Of a DNA stretch of 64,000 nucleotides, positions 25,741-38,164 are shown in pieces. The notes beneath the pieces were generated by a model. That model saw only the letters and a program-made list of their open reading frames with translations, was not told the origin of the DNA and ran no database searches. The stretch comes from Callaeas wilsoni (taxonomy: Eukaryota; Chordata; Aves; Passeriformes; Callaeidae), in assembly GCA_013398955.1 (NCBI GenBank), contig VWPU01018998.1:22405-86404 (forward strand), given 5' to 3'. How positions within the stretch are numbered: the first letter of the stretch is position 1; every line of letters starts with the position of its first letter. A program made the position numbers and the translations under genes.

Positions 25741-28700
25741 CTGAAATACAAAATGGATGCTCATTCAATGATATTATGTGCTTGTGCATAGATTTCTATT
25801 AAGAACTTCACTGCTATTTATGAAACTGGTATTCAACTGTTCTCTTGTGAAACATTTCATTCTAAAAACTGAGCTTTTCAAACCAGATATTTGCTTTGGA
25901 GAGGATGGCAGAAAGAAGCCAGTAAGACTGGTCTAAGACATAAGGCAGAAGATGAAAACAAAAATTAGCATGACTAGTTGGAAAGGCTGATGCTCAATAC
26001 AAATACAGCATTGAGCTGTTGCTTATCTTCTGAAATACTTCTTTTCTTTGCTACTTTTGTGACAGCTTTTGGTTTAACTAGCCACAACTCAGCCAACCCA
26101 TGAAACTGCTTGCCAGATCAAGCTGTACCAACATACCAGAAAGCTAAGATGAATGTCTGTATATACATCACACGAAACACGTCTTAGCAATACAAATCAT
26201 GTACAAATTCTGTCAAGGCAAAAGTTTAATGCAGAAGAGTTACTCTCCTTGAACCTCATCAGTCTAAAAGACTTGTCTGGTGTCTTCTTACCTATTTCTT
26301 GGATCACCTGGCCAGCCACCCTGTTTTATAGTTTCTGTACATTTCGTTAAGCTGCACACAACAAAACTGTACCTTTTTTCATAGTCAAAGAATTACTGTC
26401 TCTGTAACACCTGTCGTGTGAAAGCAGATATACTGACAATGTGCTCAAAGAGGGAAACAAGCAATATTTACTAAAGAAAAGACTGGAACTTACAACACTG
26501 ATGATTTTAAGAGTTCCCAAGCTTTCCTTAAAAGTTCAGCAGAAGATTTGAGTCATACCAAACAAGTTCTATTCTCTGGATGGACTCTGCAAAGTACAAA
26601 GGCCTTCTTAGCTTTATTACTACTCTTATTACAGTAGTGGAAACATTTTGCAGCAAAACCTGGAATGAACACAAAGCAGTATGAAAAAATAAAAAGGTGC
26701 TTGAGTGTCCAGAGAAGAGCAAGGAAGACAGCGAAGGGTCTGGAGCACAAGTCTGACAAGGATGGCTGAGGGAGCTGGGGTTGTTTAGCCTGGAGCAAAG
26801 GGGATTCAGGATAGACCTTACTGCTCTCTACAACTACCTGAAAGGTGGCTTCTCCCACCTAACAAGTGACAGGACAAGAAGAAACAGCCTCAAGTTGTGG
26901 CATGAGAGGTTTAGACTGGATATTAGAAAAATTTCTTCACCACAAGGGCTCTCAAGCACTGGAACAGGCTGCCCAGGGAGTGTCACCAGTCCTGGAGGTA
27001 TTTAAAAGATGTGTAGATGTGGCACTTGGGACATGGTTTAGCGGTGGACTCGGCAATGCTGGCTTAACAGTTGGACTTAAGGACTCTTAAATGTGTTTTC
27101 CATCCTAAACGGTTCTGTGAAGAATGCAAAGATTGCAGTACACCCACCTGTATTATTTTTCTACAGCAGATAAGCCATCTAAAGCTCTGCTCCAGACAAA
27201 CTATACTCTATGTGAACTGCCACTGAGGAAAAATACATGAGGAAATGGACAAGGGAGGCAACGAGGTCATTTTATCAGTTCAGAATTCAAATCTATCAGT
27301 GCCAGAAGGCTGGTATTTCAAAGTAGTGACTGGTTTTGCTCTTCTTGTTGTATCAAACTAGCTGTTTATTGTTCTGCAACTACAGTAAGGGAAAGGAGGG
27401 AGCAGGGCAGCTGCTGAAGTGTTGAGAAGGGACCATGCCACAAAAGGTCTGGCATGTGAAAATAAAAGGGGGGTAAGAAAACAGCTGCTTCACAGGTTTG
27501 CACAAAATGGGTCACTGCAAGGAGAGTGAGCTCTACTTGTTCTAAAGATTTAAGGTGTATGGTGCACTGAAGGAGGACCAACTTTCAGCCAGCTAGCTGA
27601 AAACTCTTTTTGATGAGCCACTGGCCACTTGGCTTCCACAGGGATGGGATTTCTCAGCCTACTGTGCTCGGTAGGTGCCCCTGCCAGCTCCCAGGCCACT
27701 GCAGCAGGTGACACCGTGGGCTCCACAGCAGAAACTGCTCTAGCAACCCTCTCCTGATTGACCTGTAGAGAAGGCTTGTTTCTGAATGGGCAGCACTTTT
27801 TTTTAAGCTTTAAGGTTTGGGAATTCCAAAAGTTTCTTTAACCTGTCACAATGCAATAATTTCTCAGGCAGTACTTGCCAGTAACCCGGAGCATAAGCAA
27901 GCTCTGCACACAAGTGTTACTAAAGCGTGAGCTACATTCAGCAGTGATGACTCAGTCACACTAACAGGACTACAAGCTTCAAGCTCACTGTAAAATTCAT
28001 ATTCCTTCATCAAGAGTCAATTAGGTCCTGCAACAACTCCTAGAACTGTCAAAAAGGCTCTTGCCCTACCAGAGTTTATGCATCACCTAGTATAGAATAC
28101 CATGTGGCAAGCACTTCGCATGCTTGGGGATTCAAGGTGAACTTCTTAAACCAAGTGGGTTTTTGAGAAATTCCATCTATAAAGCTGAAGAATGATTTGC
28201 AGGACAATTTTTAAATCTCCTTTTTATGCACAGCATTATAAGAGTACTAAACAAATGGAAATAAATCAGTTAAGAACATAACTACTTATCCACACCACAG
28301 CAGCCACTAGGAGGAAGCTGTCCCCCCTTCTGCAAAATGCCTCATCCTAATGCTCAGACATTTGCTCTGAGGTGAGGGAGAAGACAAGGCATTATTTTAG
28401 AGAAGAAACATCAAATAGTAAATATCAAAGCCTCCTTGTGACTCTTTAGACGGCCCATTTCAATACCAACAGAACTGTTGAGAGTTGAGAATATATACTT
28501 TGTTCATGTTCATCATATTGGTCACCAGATTACTAATATTAAAGTTTGTCAGTACAATTCATACCTTAGAAGAAACATAAATGGGGGTCTTTACAGACAA
28601 TTTATTTGAGGTAAAGCTGTGAAAAAAAAATCTGAAGTATCAGATTCCCACTTCTGTTTCTATGAGCCTGCGAAAGTGCCTATGCCACTGAAAACAGCAC

Positions 28701-29489
28701 AAGGACATTGCATACAGGAAGAGGTTTATTACAATCCAATTCAACATTGTTTTTTAATGGCTATAATAAGCCATATCAGCTAAGACCATAGCTTCTGCAC
28801 AGATTTCTCACAGAAAAAAGAAACAATTTGTGCCTGTACCTTTCTTTTTCCCACATACACAAGCTCTTAATGCCAGGAAAAGTTACTCTGCCAATCATAC
28901 TATCATACTAATGCCCACGAACCAATGGCACCAGTAAGTCTTTGGCTGCCTGTAAGCACATATACACACCTGAAGTTTTCCCCAGCACCTCACCAGATCC
29001 AATCCTGAAGTATTACAGTATAAATACACCTGTCAAATTCTGAATATGTAAAATTATTGAAATTAAGTGAACCACACATAGCACTAGAAACAGACAAGCT
29101 CAAAAAAACCCCTGTTTCTGAACCATTATTTCCATATCTTTATTATCTATACTACAAGAGCATTTGAAGGTTTCATTTCAAACTGATAAAAATAGCTTTT
29201 TCTCTTCCAGATAAGTAATATAAAAGATCTTTTTTTTTCCTGGCCATGACTGAGAGAGGTGAAGAATAAGCTTTTCCCACTAGAAAAATAAAAGCTAAGC
29301 TAGGGAAACATTTGGATGAGTGGTATGCCAGGCAAAATACTTTTCCAACAGTAAAGTTTCATCACACTTCAACTTCTCAATTATGATACAGAAGAAAGCT
29401 TAGTATTTATCCCAGCAACTATATGCAAAGATATATGCTAACTACTATGAACATATGTGCAAACAATGTAGGAGAGAGGAGTCACTTAC
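25741..29489 (-). other. OSBPL8: OSBPL8 intron, about 3.7 kb (phase 1)
   Basis: The donor is TCAA/GTAAGT and the acceptor ends ATTTTGTATTTCAG. It contains one plus-strand CR1 tail (26697-27120). The rest is unique sequence with no gene recognised. Confidence 0.9.
26697..27120 (+). mobile_element. CR1 LINE fragment, 3' end of ORF2 plus 3' tail
   Basis: This is a 5'-truncated CR1 non-LTR retrotransposon on the plus strand, opposite to OSBPL8. Broken frames still show reverse-transcriptase C-terminal signatures such as [14 protein letters not shown] and FRLDIRK, followed by a frameshifted form of the usual HWNRLP segment. The 3' part, CATCCTAAACGGTTCTGTGA, corresponds to the CR1 end. It is inactive. 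Confidence 0.9.
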
Positions 29490-29526
29490 TTGATGGTCCA
29501 GGAGAGTCTCTGTTCTCACCATGATG
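29490..29526 (-). CDS. OSBPL8: OSBPL8 37-nt coding micro-exon
   Basis: This 37-nt exon carries 12 codons plus one base: HHGENRDSPGPS, then A, which joins CA of the next exon to make Thr. Human ORP8 has LLGDSKDVLGPST at this place, so length, phase and the GPST end agree although the first residues have diverged. The acceptor is TTGTATGTGTATACAG/CATCATGG and the donor ATCAA/GTAAGT, a consensus 5' splice site. The upstream intron side carries a long pyrimidine stretch and a CTG trinucleotide run. Without the phase match to both neighbours this exon would be easy to miss. Confidence 0.9.
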
Positions 29527-29603
29527 CTGTATACACATACAATTGAGGAATGAAGAACAGCAAACACAAAAATCCAGGCCAGGAAGAAGCAAGTGCACAA
29601 AAA

Positions 29604-29620
29604 GCAGCAGCAGCAGCAGC
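29604..29620. repeat. CAG/CTG trinucleotide repeat
   Basis: Nearly six units of GCA on the plus strand, so CTG on the transcribed strand, lie in the intron 78-94 nt upstream of the micro-exon acceptor. It is likely length-polymorphic. Confidence 0.9.
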
Positions 29621-30044
29621 GGGAAAGAAGGACAATGAAAACATGTTAGTTCATAACTAAAATACAACATGCACCTCAATGCCAAAGGCAAGACCTCAAG
29701 AGACTCTGCAGTTCAGAAAAGTTCAAGCAACAAATCTGACAAATATGCTTATAGAAAAGCCATTATTAGAAGCCATCATTAGTAAACAGCAACTGCCTCA
29801 ACCACTTCTTCTGAGTGGAAATTCTCCAGCAGCAATTTAGTGCTCATATGACTTGATACACAGCATTTTAAAAGAAATTTTAAGCTGGAGTGGTTTCAAA
29901 AGACTGAAGCTCTGAAGAAAGCTGAAATAACACAAAATGTTTCCAAAACCACTCCACCTCCTGAAAAGTGTTTTGGAAGGAAAAAAAACCTTTAAAGCCA
30001 TTAAGTAATGTGAAAGCACCTACTAATGCTAGATCCAAGCCTAC

Positions 30045-30092
30045 CTGCTTTTGCGTACAAACACAAACATAGAAGCCACAGATTCAGTTCAT
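30045..30092 (-). other. Exon-like 48-nt segment with in-frame stop (unproven)
   Basis: The acceptor TTGTGTTTGTAG precedes ATGAACTGAATC and the donor is AAGCAG/GTAGGC. It lies in a phase-0 intron, so inclusion would insert ATG AAC TGA and end translation. It is either a poison exon or a chance splice-site pair. There is no RNA evidence. Confidence 0.2.
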
Positions 30093-33000
30093 CTACAAAC
30101 ACAAGTAACATTTGAAATTGCTCAGGATGCAAGACAAACAGTACTGTTTTAAATTTAAGAGGATATTTTATATCTAAGTACTTCCAGAGAACCAAGTTGT
30201 ATAAAAAATAATTTCTCTCCCACTGAATGCAACAAATATAGGCACTAAAGGATAGTAACTACACAGTAATAGCCCGTAGACCTTTCTGATATTTGATCTG
30301 GAATCTTTTTTAAATCCTTGCTAACCAGGACCACAATCAAGGCTAAGATCCCACTGTGCTCAGCCATGTACAGATAAAAGGCAAATTCCACTTATGTCTT
30401 AATGGATTTACTACATTTGAAATCTGTGAATAATAGAAAAGGAGAAAAGGAGAAAACAAGAATACTGATCAGCATGAACATTTCCTCCTTAAAAATAAAA
30501 TAAATCCAAACATGACATATCTTCTATATCCCAAATAAAAAACTTGTGCTCCATAAAGTAGAAAAATCCTTGCTCTGCTTTAAAGAGGATCCAATCTTGC
30601 CTCTCTTATCAGGACTTAACAGCAGGAAATGCAAAAAAGAAAAATCATAATAAAAATCTTTGCAAGCAGGAGTCTTGTCTTGCACTCCTGACATCAAAAC
30701 ACTGATTTATTTTTTTTATCCCTCGCAACTGCCTAAGGGTGTTAAACTGTAAATTGACAGTGCAATGTGCAAATGGAAAGTACTGCAATGAATATACAGC
30801 AATTGCAGTACACATCATTGGAAAGGTGAGGGAACCCTTCTTTCATAATTCTGCACTTTCTGGAACAGGACTTGATTGAACTGGAAAAGCTGAAATAAAA
30901 TAAAAGCTCACTTGGCAAATAACCTTCTGTTCCTGCCAGAGACTAAATGCAGGTCAAAGAGTGAAACCCATGAATTTACCAGACAGGTTTGGGTAGCTGT
31001 ATATGAAAAGTATTCAAGAATTCAAGGGCTTTCAAGGCAAGGTGTTTATTCTTAATGTACAGATAACATACTGCAGACTAGGAAACAGTTTATGTTCAGA
31101 CTGGAACTGTCCCACCCTACGCTGATTTTGGATTCAAGAGAATAGTGGCTGACAAGAGAAAAAGAAGCCTGCAGAAACTGTACAGAGATCCAGCAACCGA
31201 CTGAAGGACTGGGAGCACCACTATTCAGCACTGGGCTGCTTTATTTGTCACTGGGACTTGGAAAGCAAGAGAATGGAACCGGAAAAATACCTTGTAAACA
31301 GACAGACAGGATCAGAAGTACCTGAGACCCAGGCAGACGGTCACTCGCAGTGCGTTACTTATGCGGGGAAGGCATAGGGGTGACAAGGCACCGCAGCAGC
31401 TCCTGCCTCACTGCCTGCCTCGCAAGCAGCCCTGGCCAAGATACAACGTGACACCAGAGAGCAGGGCAACCCGTCACCTGAGATGATGATGCAGGGGCTT
31501 TTCATGTAAACATTTTAGCATTGCATGGTTAATCCTATGAACTGGTACAAACAGCTCCTATGCCAGAGGCTGAAACATAAGCCTGTCTAACTCTGTCCTT
31601 GATCTTCTCCAATTGACATTCTGTTTACACACCAAACTCCATCTGTTGCTGGTCAACCCCCACTCTTCATCAGAAGTATTTGAGTCCGTGTTTACCTAAA
31701 ACCTGCAGAATACGTATCTCTAAACATTGGTGCAAGATGTTAAGGTACTGAAATGAGACTATTTTGGCCAAAAAGACCTCTTCATTTTCCAGCAGCCTAC
31801 TGCACCTCTATCACCTGCAATTCATATCACTGCAGACTGGGGCTCCAAACCACTAAGGCAACAAAACATGACAGTTTTACTGCTTCGGTGTTTTCTCTGA
31901 AAACAATGCTCTCAGACATTCCTGTCCATCACTGCCCACAACTCTTATTCTGAATATGCAAAATTAAGAGTAACTTACACATATTCCCAGAGGCACAGCC
32001 TACTCTTATTTTCACATAATATAATTGATAACTTTGATTACAGATTACAAAACAAGTCCTTTAACAGGTTCTGAACACTATGTGATCAATTTCACTTCTA
32101 CAGAGGCACAATTACTTTAAAATGTTGCCACCAAAATATACAAAGCCTAGTTCTCTTCCCAGTAAAGTTTTTGACTAAGACTTCGAAGTAAAACCAGCAA
32201 TATAAACCCAACAATATAAAGCATCACGAGACAGCTGTAATTCTGTTTTTATGCAAAGGCAGCTCATGTGCTTCAAAAAAGCACTACCTTTAGACGTTCA
32301 TTTCTCAGAAATAAAGCTTATAACAACTGCTACTAAACTTTAAGTTTTATCTGCCAAGTTCTCCTAAAAAACAAAATCCTCTTCCTGTTGAATATTATGG
32401 TAAAAGCAAAAGCATATGTCACACTAGCATGTCTGAATCTCATACTAGAAAAGTTTTTTAAAAACACTTAGTTTTACAATCAAAACATACAGCTAAATTT
32501 TTAATAGTTTAAATGAACATTCTAAAGTCAAGTTTGAGTTTTCACCTTGCTGAAGACAGACTTTTCCTGAAGGCAGTCTCTGATAAGTGTAAACCATTAA
32601 AATTAATCCACTTAGATTTAAACCCAGAACCACTGACCCAACCTACAAATCTGATCAATAAAAAGTATCTCTATTCAATGATTCAAGGAAAAAAGGTACT
32701 TTTATGTCTGTTGATGTATTAAATAGCAAGGACTGACACTGACTGTACAAGTTATATCAAAGGCAAATTATTTATTAAATATATGTCTTAGCAAAAATTA
32801 GAAGTGACTAAAAATTACTAAAAAAAAATTTCCAAAAAGAATGGTTTGTACCATATATTTCCATGTAATGTTCTAAGTTCTGGGGCAGTGAGACTTGATT
32901 AAATTATTATTTTACAGAAAAGTAGGCAAAAACTGTTCTCAAAAAAGAACTCAAAGCATCTATTATTTTGCACTGTTTTAATGGTGTCAGACTACAAAAA

Positions 33001-34824
33001 TAGTTTGCTGAGCTGTCACAACCTTTGTCTTCAAATTTATATTCAGTACATATCAACCTAATTGTTAGACAAGACTGGAAAGGAAAGAGCACAGCATTAA
33101 GGTCTGTGATCTCCTCATTTTTTGTTCTTTTATACGCAAGCCAAAAACATAAATTAGAAAGCTGACACCTCTAAAAAAGGTTTTTTCAGATACCTCCTAG
33201 AAACATCCCAAAGGACTTAAAAATGGAGAAAAAAGTTGATCAGTAGTCCTCATACACATTGCAACACATGTATTTCATGAATTTTATCACGACAATGGAA
33301 CTTTTAAAAAAAAAAACCCAAACAAACAGATTGCACCAAAAAGTCTGGAAGACTGAAAAATTTTAAACATGATTTCAAAAAAATTTGTATTTCTGGGAAG
33401 TGTAGGATTTGCATTGACTAAAGGTCTTCAAAACTACTGGGTCAATCTCTCTTAAAATACAAATGGCATTTTTAATATTTAATTTCCACTTTTTTTTACT
33501 GTCATATACACTAGGCCAAGAATATTAGACTACCAAATAAGCATTCAAAAACGTTTTTAAAACCTGTAGTGCAACACACAAAACCTGACATTGTAAATGC
33601 AATTAAGACAATTACCCCACTAGCTGTTAGTTTGGTTAGAAATGCTTGGATTATGATATACCATTAGTTACAAAAAATTATTCTGAGATGACACTTCAGA
33701 AGCACAGAGGATGAAAGGCCATCTATCCTTACACTTAGCATTCTTCTAAAGGAGTCTTGCTAAAACACAGACTCATTTTGAGGTACTTTCTTAACATCAT
33801 GCTATTCTGAAGGCATGTCACAAAAAGAAAAGTAGTACATTTTATGTTACTTTGAAGTGTTCTGTAAACTGGTACTTTTTATATATTTTGAGGAAACAAG
33901 GAGCACAGCAACGGAACTGACAGTATTTTTTTAAGAAATGAAAATACCCTACTGCACAGTTGACAGCTGATACTCAGAGTATGTTGCATCTGGGTTGTAG
34001 ATGCATGGGCCACGCAGCAAACCAGTGAATTTGTTGATTACAGAAAAAAGCCAAGAACTTCCCTAATGCACTGCAAAACAGTTTGTCTCCAAACTCATCA
34101 CTTAAGATAAAAACAGTAATAAAACACTTGATCAAATTAATAGCTCCATGTAGTAGTTGACTATCACAAATAAAGTTTGTCAGTAATGAGGTGTTAAACT
34201 TGACTTTCACCACAGTTAGAGAAAACATATCCTATTTTGCCTTTGGGAAGCAGTGCTTTGGGAACAATAAAACATTTCCTGCTTCAGCTCTTGAAGTGCT
34301 CCTACACGACACAGCTTGTGGAAAAACTAAACTCTTAAATAGTTTCAACATTTATGATGACGATGATGAAGCACAATAGTTCCTGTTTTAAAACTGTGCT
34401 TAGAAAGAGCTTCACTGCTTCAGAAATTTTATAATCAGTACAGATTATCAACTCTTACACCTCAGATTACTCTGACAACATATAATTATCACTCCTTCTG
34501 TCTTTTCTGCTCCTCATTCCATCAAGAACAACACTATTTTTTCTATTGTCCATAGTCACTAACTAATGAAGTGCCAATTAGACTGAGAGGAATACCTTTT
34601 TCCTTTGGGACTCTGCGACAAAATCCAAAACTTTTTTGACATTCAGCCCTTCAGCCACGAGAATCTAGTAAATGATACATGATACTACATGATAATTCCA
34701 AATGCATTCACCAGAAAAGTATCAATTCAAACCGAAAGTGAACAGATTCAAGCCATTTAATCCTCCTCCTGTAAAAGCATCTTTCATTCATCTCATTACA
34801 CAAAGGCACACTTAAGTTACTCAC

Positions 34825-34866
34825 TGAATTTCTATCCAGTTCCCCATCAACCAGTATGTTCTCCAT
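34825..34866 (-). CDS. OSBPL8: OSBPL8 first coding exon (start codon)
   Basis: Translation starts at the ATG at 34866-34864, in the context TTTCAACATGG (A at -3, G at +4), giving MENILVDGELDRNS before the donor TCA/GTGAGT. Human ORP8 begins MEGGLADGEPDRTS: same length, same ME...DGE.DR.S pattern and the same phase-0 exit. The start is preferred over the upstream ATG at 34910 because that one stops after four codons. The exon runs from acceptor TTTCCTCTTTAG/GATCTC at 34926, so it also contributes 60 nt of 5' untranslated leader. The N-terminal residues are diverged from human, as is usual for this tail. Confidence 0.9.
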
Positions 34867-34926
34867 GTTGAAAGGGCCTGCTCTGTCTCTATCAGTTAGA
34901 GTTCTTCCATCCTGCTACTTGAGATC
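34867..34926 (-). other. OSBPL8: OSBPL8 5' untranslated part of the start-codon exon
   Basis: These 60 nt lie between a strong acceptor (TTTTTCTTTTCCTCTTTAG) and the start codon. The strong acceptor shows that at least one non-coding exon lies upstream. The leader contains a complete four-codon upstream ORF. Confidence 0.8.
34896..34910 (-). promoter_or_regulatory. OSBPL8: Upstream ORF of four codons (ATG GAA GAA CTC TAA)
   Basis: A complete minimal upstream ORF encoding M-E-E-L lies 29 nt before the OSBPL8 start. Its ATG context AGCAGGATGG has G at -3 and G at +4, which favours recognition. Such short uORFs commonly reduce or condition translation of the main frame; an effect here is inference. 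Confidence 0.75.
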
Positions 34927-35750
34927 CTAAAGAGGAAAAGAAAAATGTAATAATTTAATTCCAAGCGCTGAAATCCAGTAGAGGGTTACACCTTCTCTCC
35001 CCTCCATTTTAAGAGGCTAAAGAGTCTTAAATGGTAACCTCTACATTTTACAGTACTTCACAAAACATGAACATTTACCCATAGAAATCAACTTAGGAAT
35101 GGAGAGAACAGTTTCAAATAACATGGCCAAAATAAAAACTACTCACAGAGGCAAGCATTTACTTCTACAAATATGGAAGAATTATGCAAACAAAAGAAAC
35201 CCAGAGGTTTTGCCCTATATTTCCCGTTGTTCCAGAGTTGCCGCTCTCACCCCACAGGGATGTGCACGCCAACTGTTTGGGTACAAAACAAAGCTATTCT
35301 GGAACAGTCAGAGTTGAGGACTTCCCAGCATAACTCCAGAAACAGCCACATATTGCTTTGCAGAACCAAAACGCAGAAATCAAATAATATCTGCAAGCCA
35401 GCACCTTCTGTGGTAGAGCAGGCACTCATCTGAGGGTTACCACACAGCCAGAAAGCAATGCCCCATTCTCTAGGCATTTCCTATTTACTTTTTTTGCAAG
35501 AGAATGAAGCCTACGATGAATCTTAGTATTCACAGCATATTTAAAGTCATTAGCGAGATAAGCACACACTCTGCAATCAAGCAGAACTTGGTGGAAAAAA
35601 AGTGCTTTTAATTTCTTAAGCGACTTTCAGGAGAGGTGCAGATCAGGCTGGGATGCCTACTGAGATGTGCAGCTACAGCCCATCGCTCTGCCCCTCTCTC
35701 CAAATGGCCGTCAAACAGGACAGCGGTGGCTGAGGAGGCTGTGTCCTTAC

Positions 35751-35870
35751 CTGCTGGGAACAGCACAGCCAGGATCTGCCATCCCACCCTCCGCAAAGCC
35801 ACGCTCGCTCGGCCCTTCCCGCCAGCCACACCAAGTGTTTGATCAGAGAATTAGCCCAAGGACAAATTTT
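35751..35870 (-). promoter_or_regulatory. OSBPL8: Possible alternative first exon/promoter
   Basis: A locally GC-rich, CpG-containing patch (GGCCGAGCGAGCGTGG and nearby) ends in a consensus donor CCCAGCAG/GTAAGG at 35751/35750, on the OSBPL8 strand and about 0.8 kb upstream of the start-codon exon. No good acceptor precedes it, which suits a first exon. No RNA evidence is available. Confidence 0.25.
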
Positions 35871-38164
35871 TTCTTTCCTTTTGTCTTGGGTGGGGTGAGG
35901 GGGCAGGAAGTAGCTAAATTACAAACTCAGTTGCTAAACCAACACTTGTGCAAGAGCAGGGGCAGCACGGAGATGGTAATTTTTTTTTTTTAGGTTGTGA
36001 TGTTAGCATATTGTGCTTAATCTATGCATCAAGCTAATGGCAAGGTTTAGTAAAAACAGATTAAGTGAACACAGAAGGGTGAGGTGGGAAGAAGCATCAC
36101 AGTCCCTCCAGGGAACTTGAGGAGCATCCTGAATGCAGGAGGATGGGAGAAAGGCAAGCAGGTAACCAGAATACACAGGACCTTCTGGTTCAAGGTCTGT
36201 CTCAGCAAATAGACACTCATGAAAACAAATCTCACTGAAAAGAATAACCACTTATTCAACTACTTTCAATGGGTTTTTTATAATTATTTTTTGAGCTTGT
36301 ATTATGTAAAGCAAGTTAGAATTTTCCCTCAGGAAGAAACAGAGCATTAATACACTCTAGGTTAATTACCACAGCATATGCCAGTAAACCACAAAAGGAA
36401 CCATTACAAAATAACTTAACAAAACGACTGTGTGCTAACAAAATTGCAAAGTTAAAAGTTTTCTATGACTTAGTCCAATGAACTGTGGAGGACCTTGCTC
36501 AAGCACCTGAGTGAGTAACTGATAACTGGGAAGCACATGGCTAGATGCTCTTATGTAAATTAGAAACAGCAGACATCTGAACGGAGAAGACTACAAGTTA
36601 TTAATTTGCATTAATAAAAGGAAAGATGTCATTGCCACAGAAAGAGGAATTCACCCTAAAGCTCTGTTTCCCAGAGCAGCAGGTACTGTGACCCTTACCT
36701 TCCAAACCCAAAATGCAGAATTGCGTAATGATTTTTGATGTCTGTTCCTTGTCATCTCTCCCCCACACACCCATTTTAGGTTCTTTTATTAGCAGGAAAT
36801 TCAGCAACAACAGACTGCACGCATATTCAATTTACAGAAACACCAAACTGTTTTAAGTAGAATGAAAAATGAGTGGCATTACAAACAGATGCGTGCACTT
36901 CTATTTAAAGCAGTTTTTCAGGTTTTTTTTAGTGACACAAATTTGTAACCATACTCAGGTTATCCGAACGAACAGATCTTTGCTAACAGGAACATTCAGC
37001 CTAAAACATGTTTAACTCATCTTTGTATTTAACAGACATTTTTTAACGCTTACTTTTTATTGTCAATGTTCCTGGTGTATTCTGCTTCTCCATCTGTTCA
37101 AATCACCACAGCCACTATGTCCTTCCTTATCTTAGTCTCAAGAGCAGTACCATCAGACAGGCACCCTAAGGCCTAATTCTTAGCATTCATGACCACTTGT
37201 GGTCCCAAAGACTCATTATCCAGCAGGCTCCCAAAGGCTGCAGGGAAGTTTTCTGGGAAAAGGAAGGAAGGAAAAAATTCTACCTGCTCATGTTTAAACA
37301 GTAAAGCAGGTGCAGAAATGGTTAAGGACTACCTTCCCCCAAGATGTTTAGCTTATGAGTAGACAGCCAGCTTGCCTTATTTTTCTTGGCAAAATGAAGG
37401 CTGAAAGTGAACAATATTGCTTCTGTTATATGCCAAAACAAATACAAAGAATGGAAAAGGGCTCTCTCAGCAAAAGGATACTGCCAAAGAGTCAAGTAAG
37501 TATGAAAGTGCAGAACAGATTTATTTTGAAAATTACAGAATACTTCTAACCATCTGAGCCCCAAGGCTTTGAAACAACTTTCCAACTAACGTAGGGAAGA
37601 ATTTACTTATTTCTAAATTCAGCCATTTTATTCTGAAGGGTGCTTCCACAAGCACGCAAGCTCTTTTCTACTTTAGCTAACCCAACCATTAGATTTGAAG
37701 AGACAATCCCAAATGTATTGTTTCATTGATTTGGGGGGTTTTTTAGCTCTTGGGGAACATTCATGACATGCCTTTGCTGCTCTCTGTAACATTCACAAGT
37801 GTTTGCAGTTTGGTCAGCTTGAGGTTTTAATTAACAAATGTTCCCTCACAATCTTAATTCTTAAAAGCTTAAGTGTTCAGGAGGGCACATGCAAAACGAA
37901 ATTATTTGAAAGTAAGTCTATAATAGCATCCAGCTAGTCAGCTATTTTTCCTTTATAGATAATGGATACAATCAGGCACTCGCAAAGGTATTACTTACTT
38001 TAAAGCACCTGTACCAGCAGGACAAATCCTGCCACAAAATAAGTTCTTTCCAACTGTGAAGAAGGTTTAACAGGTCAAAAACATGTATTTAAAGCAGAAA
38101 GGAAATGTTTTCCTCTTATCACACAATCAATGACCTGTCCTGTTAACATCTGTATTCCATCTTA

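Larger units (their letters stand above)
29527..34824 (-). other. OSBPL8: OSBPL8 intron, about 5.3 kb (phase 0)
   Basis: The donor is AATTCA/GTGAGT and the acceptor ends GTATGTGTATACAG. It holds a (CTG)n run 78 nt from the acceptor, an A/C-rich patch near 33301-33329 and a 48-nt exon-like segment at 30045-30092. No interspersed repeat or second gene was recognised. Confidence 0.88.
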
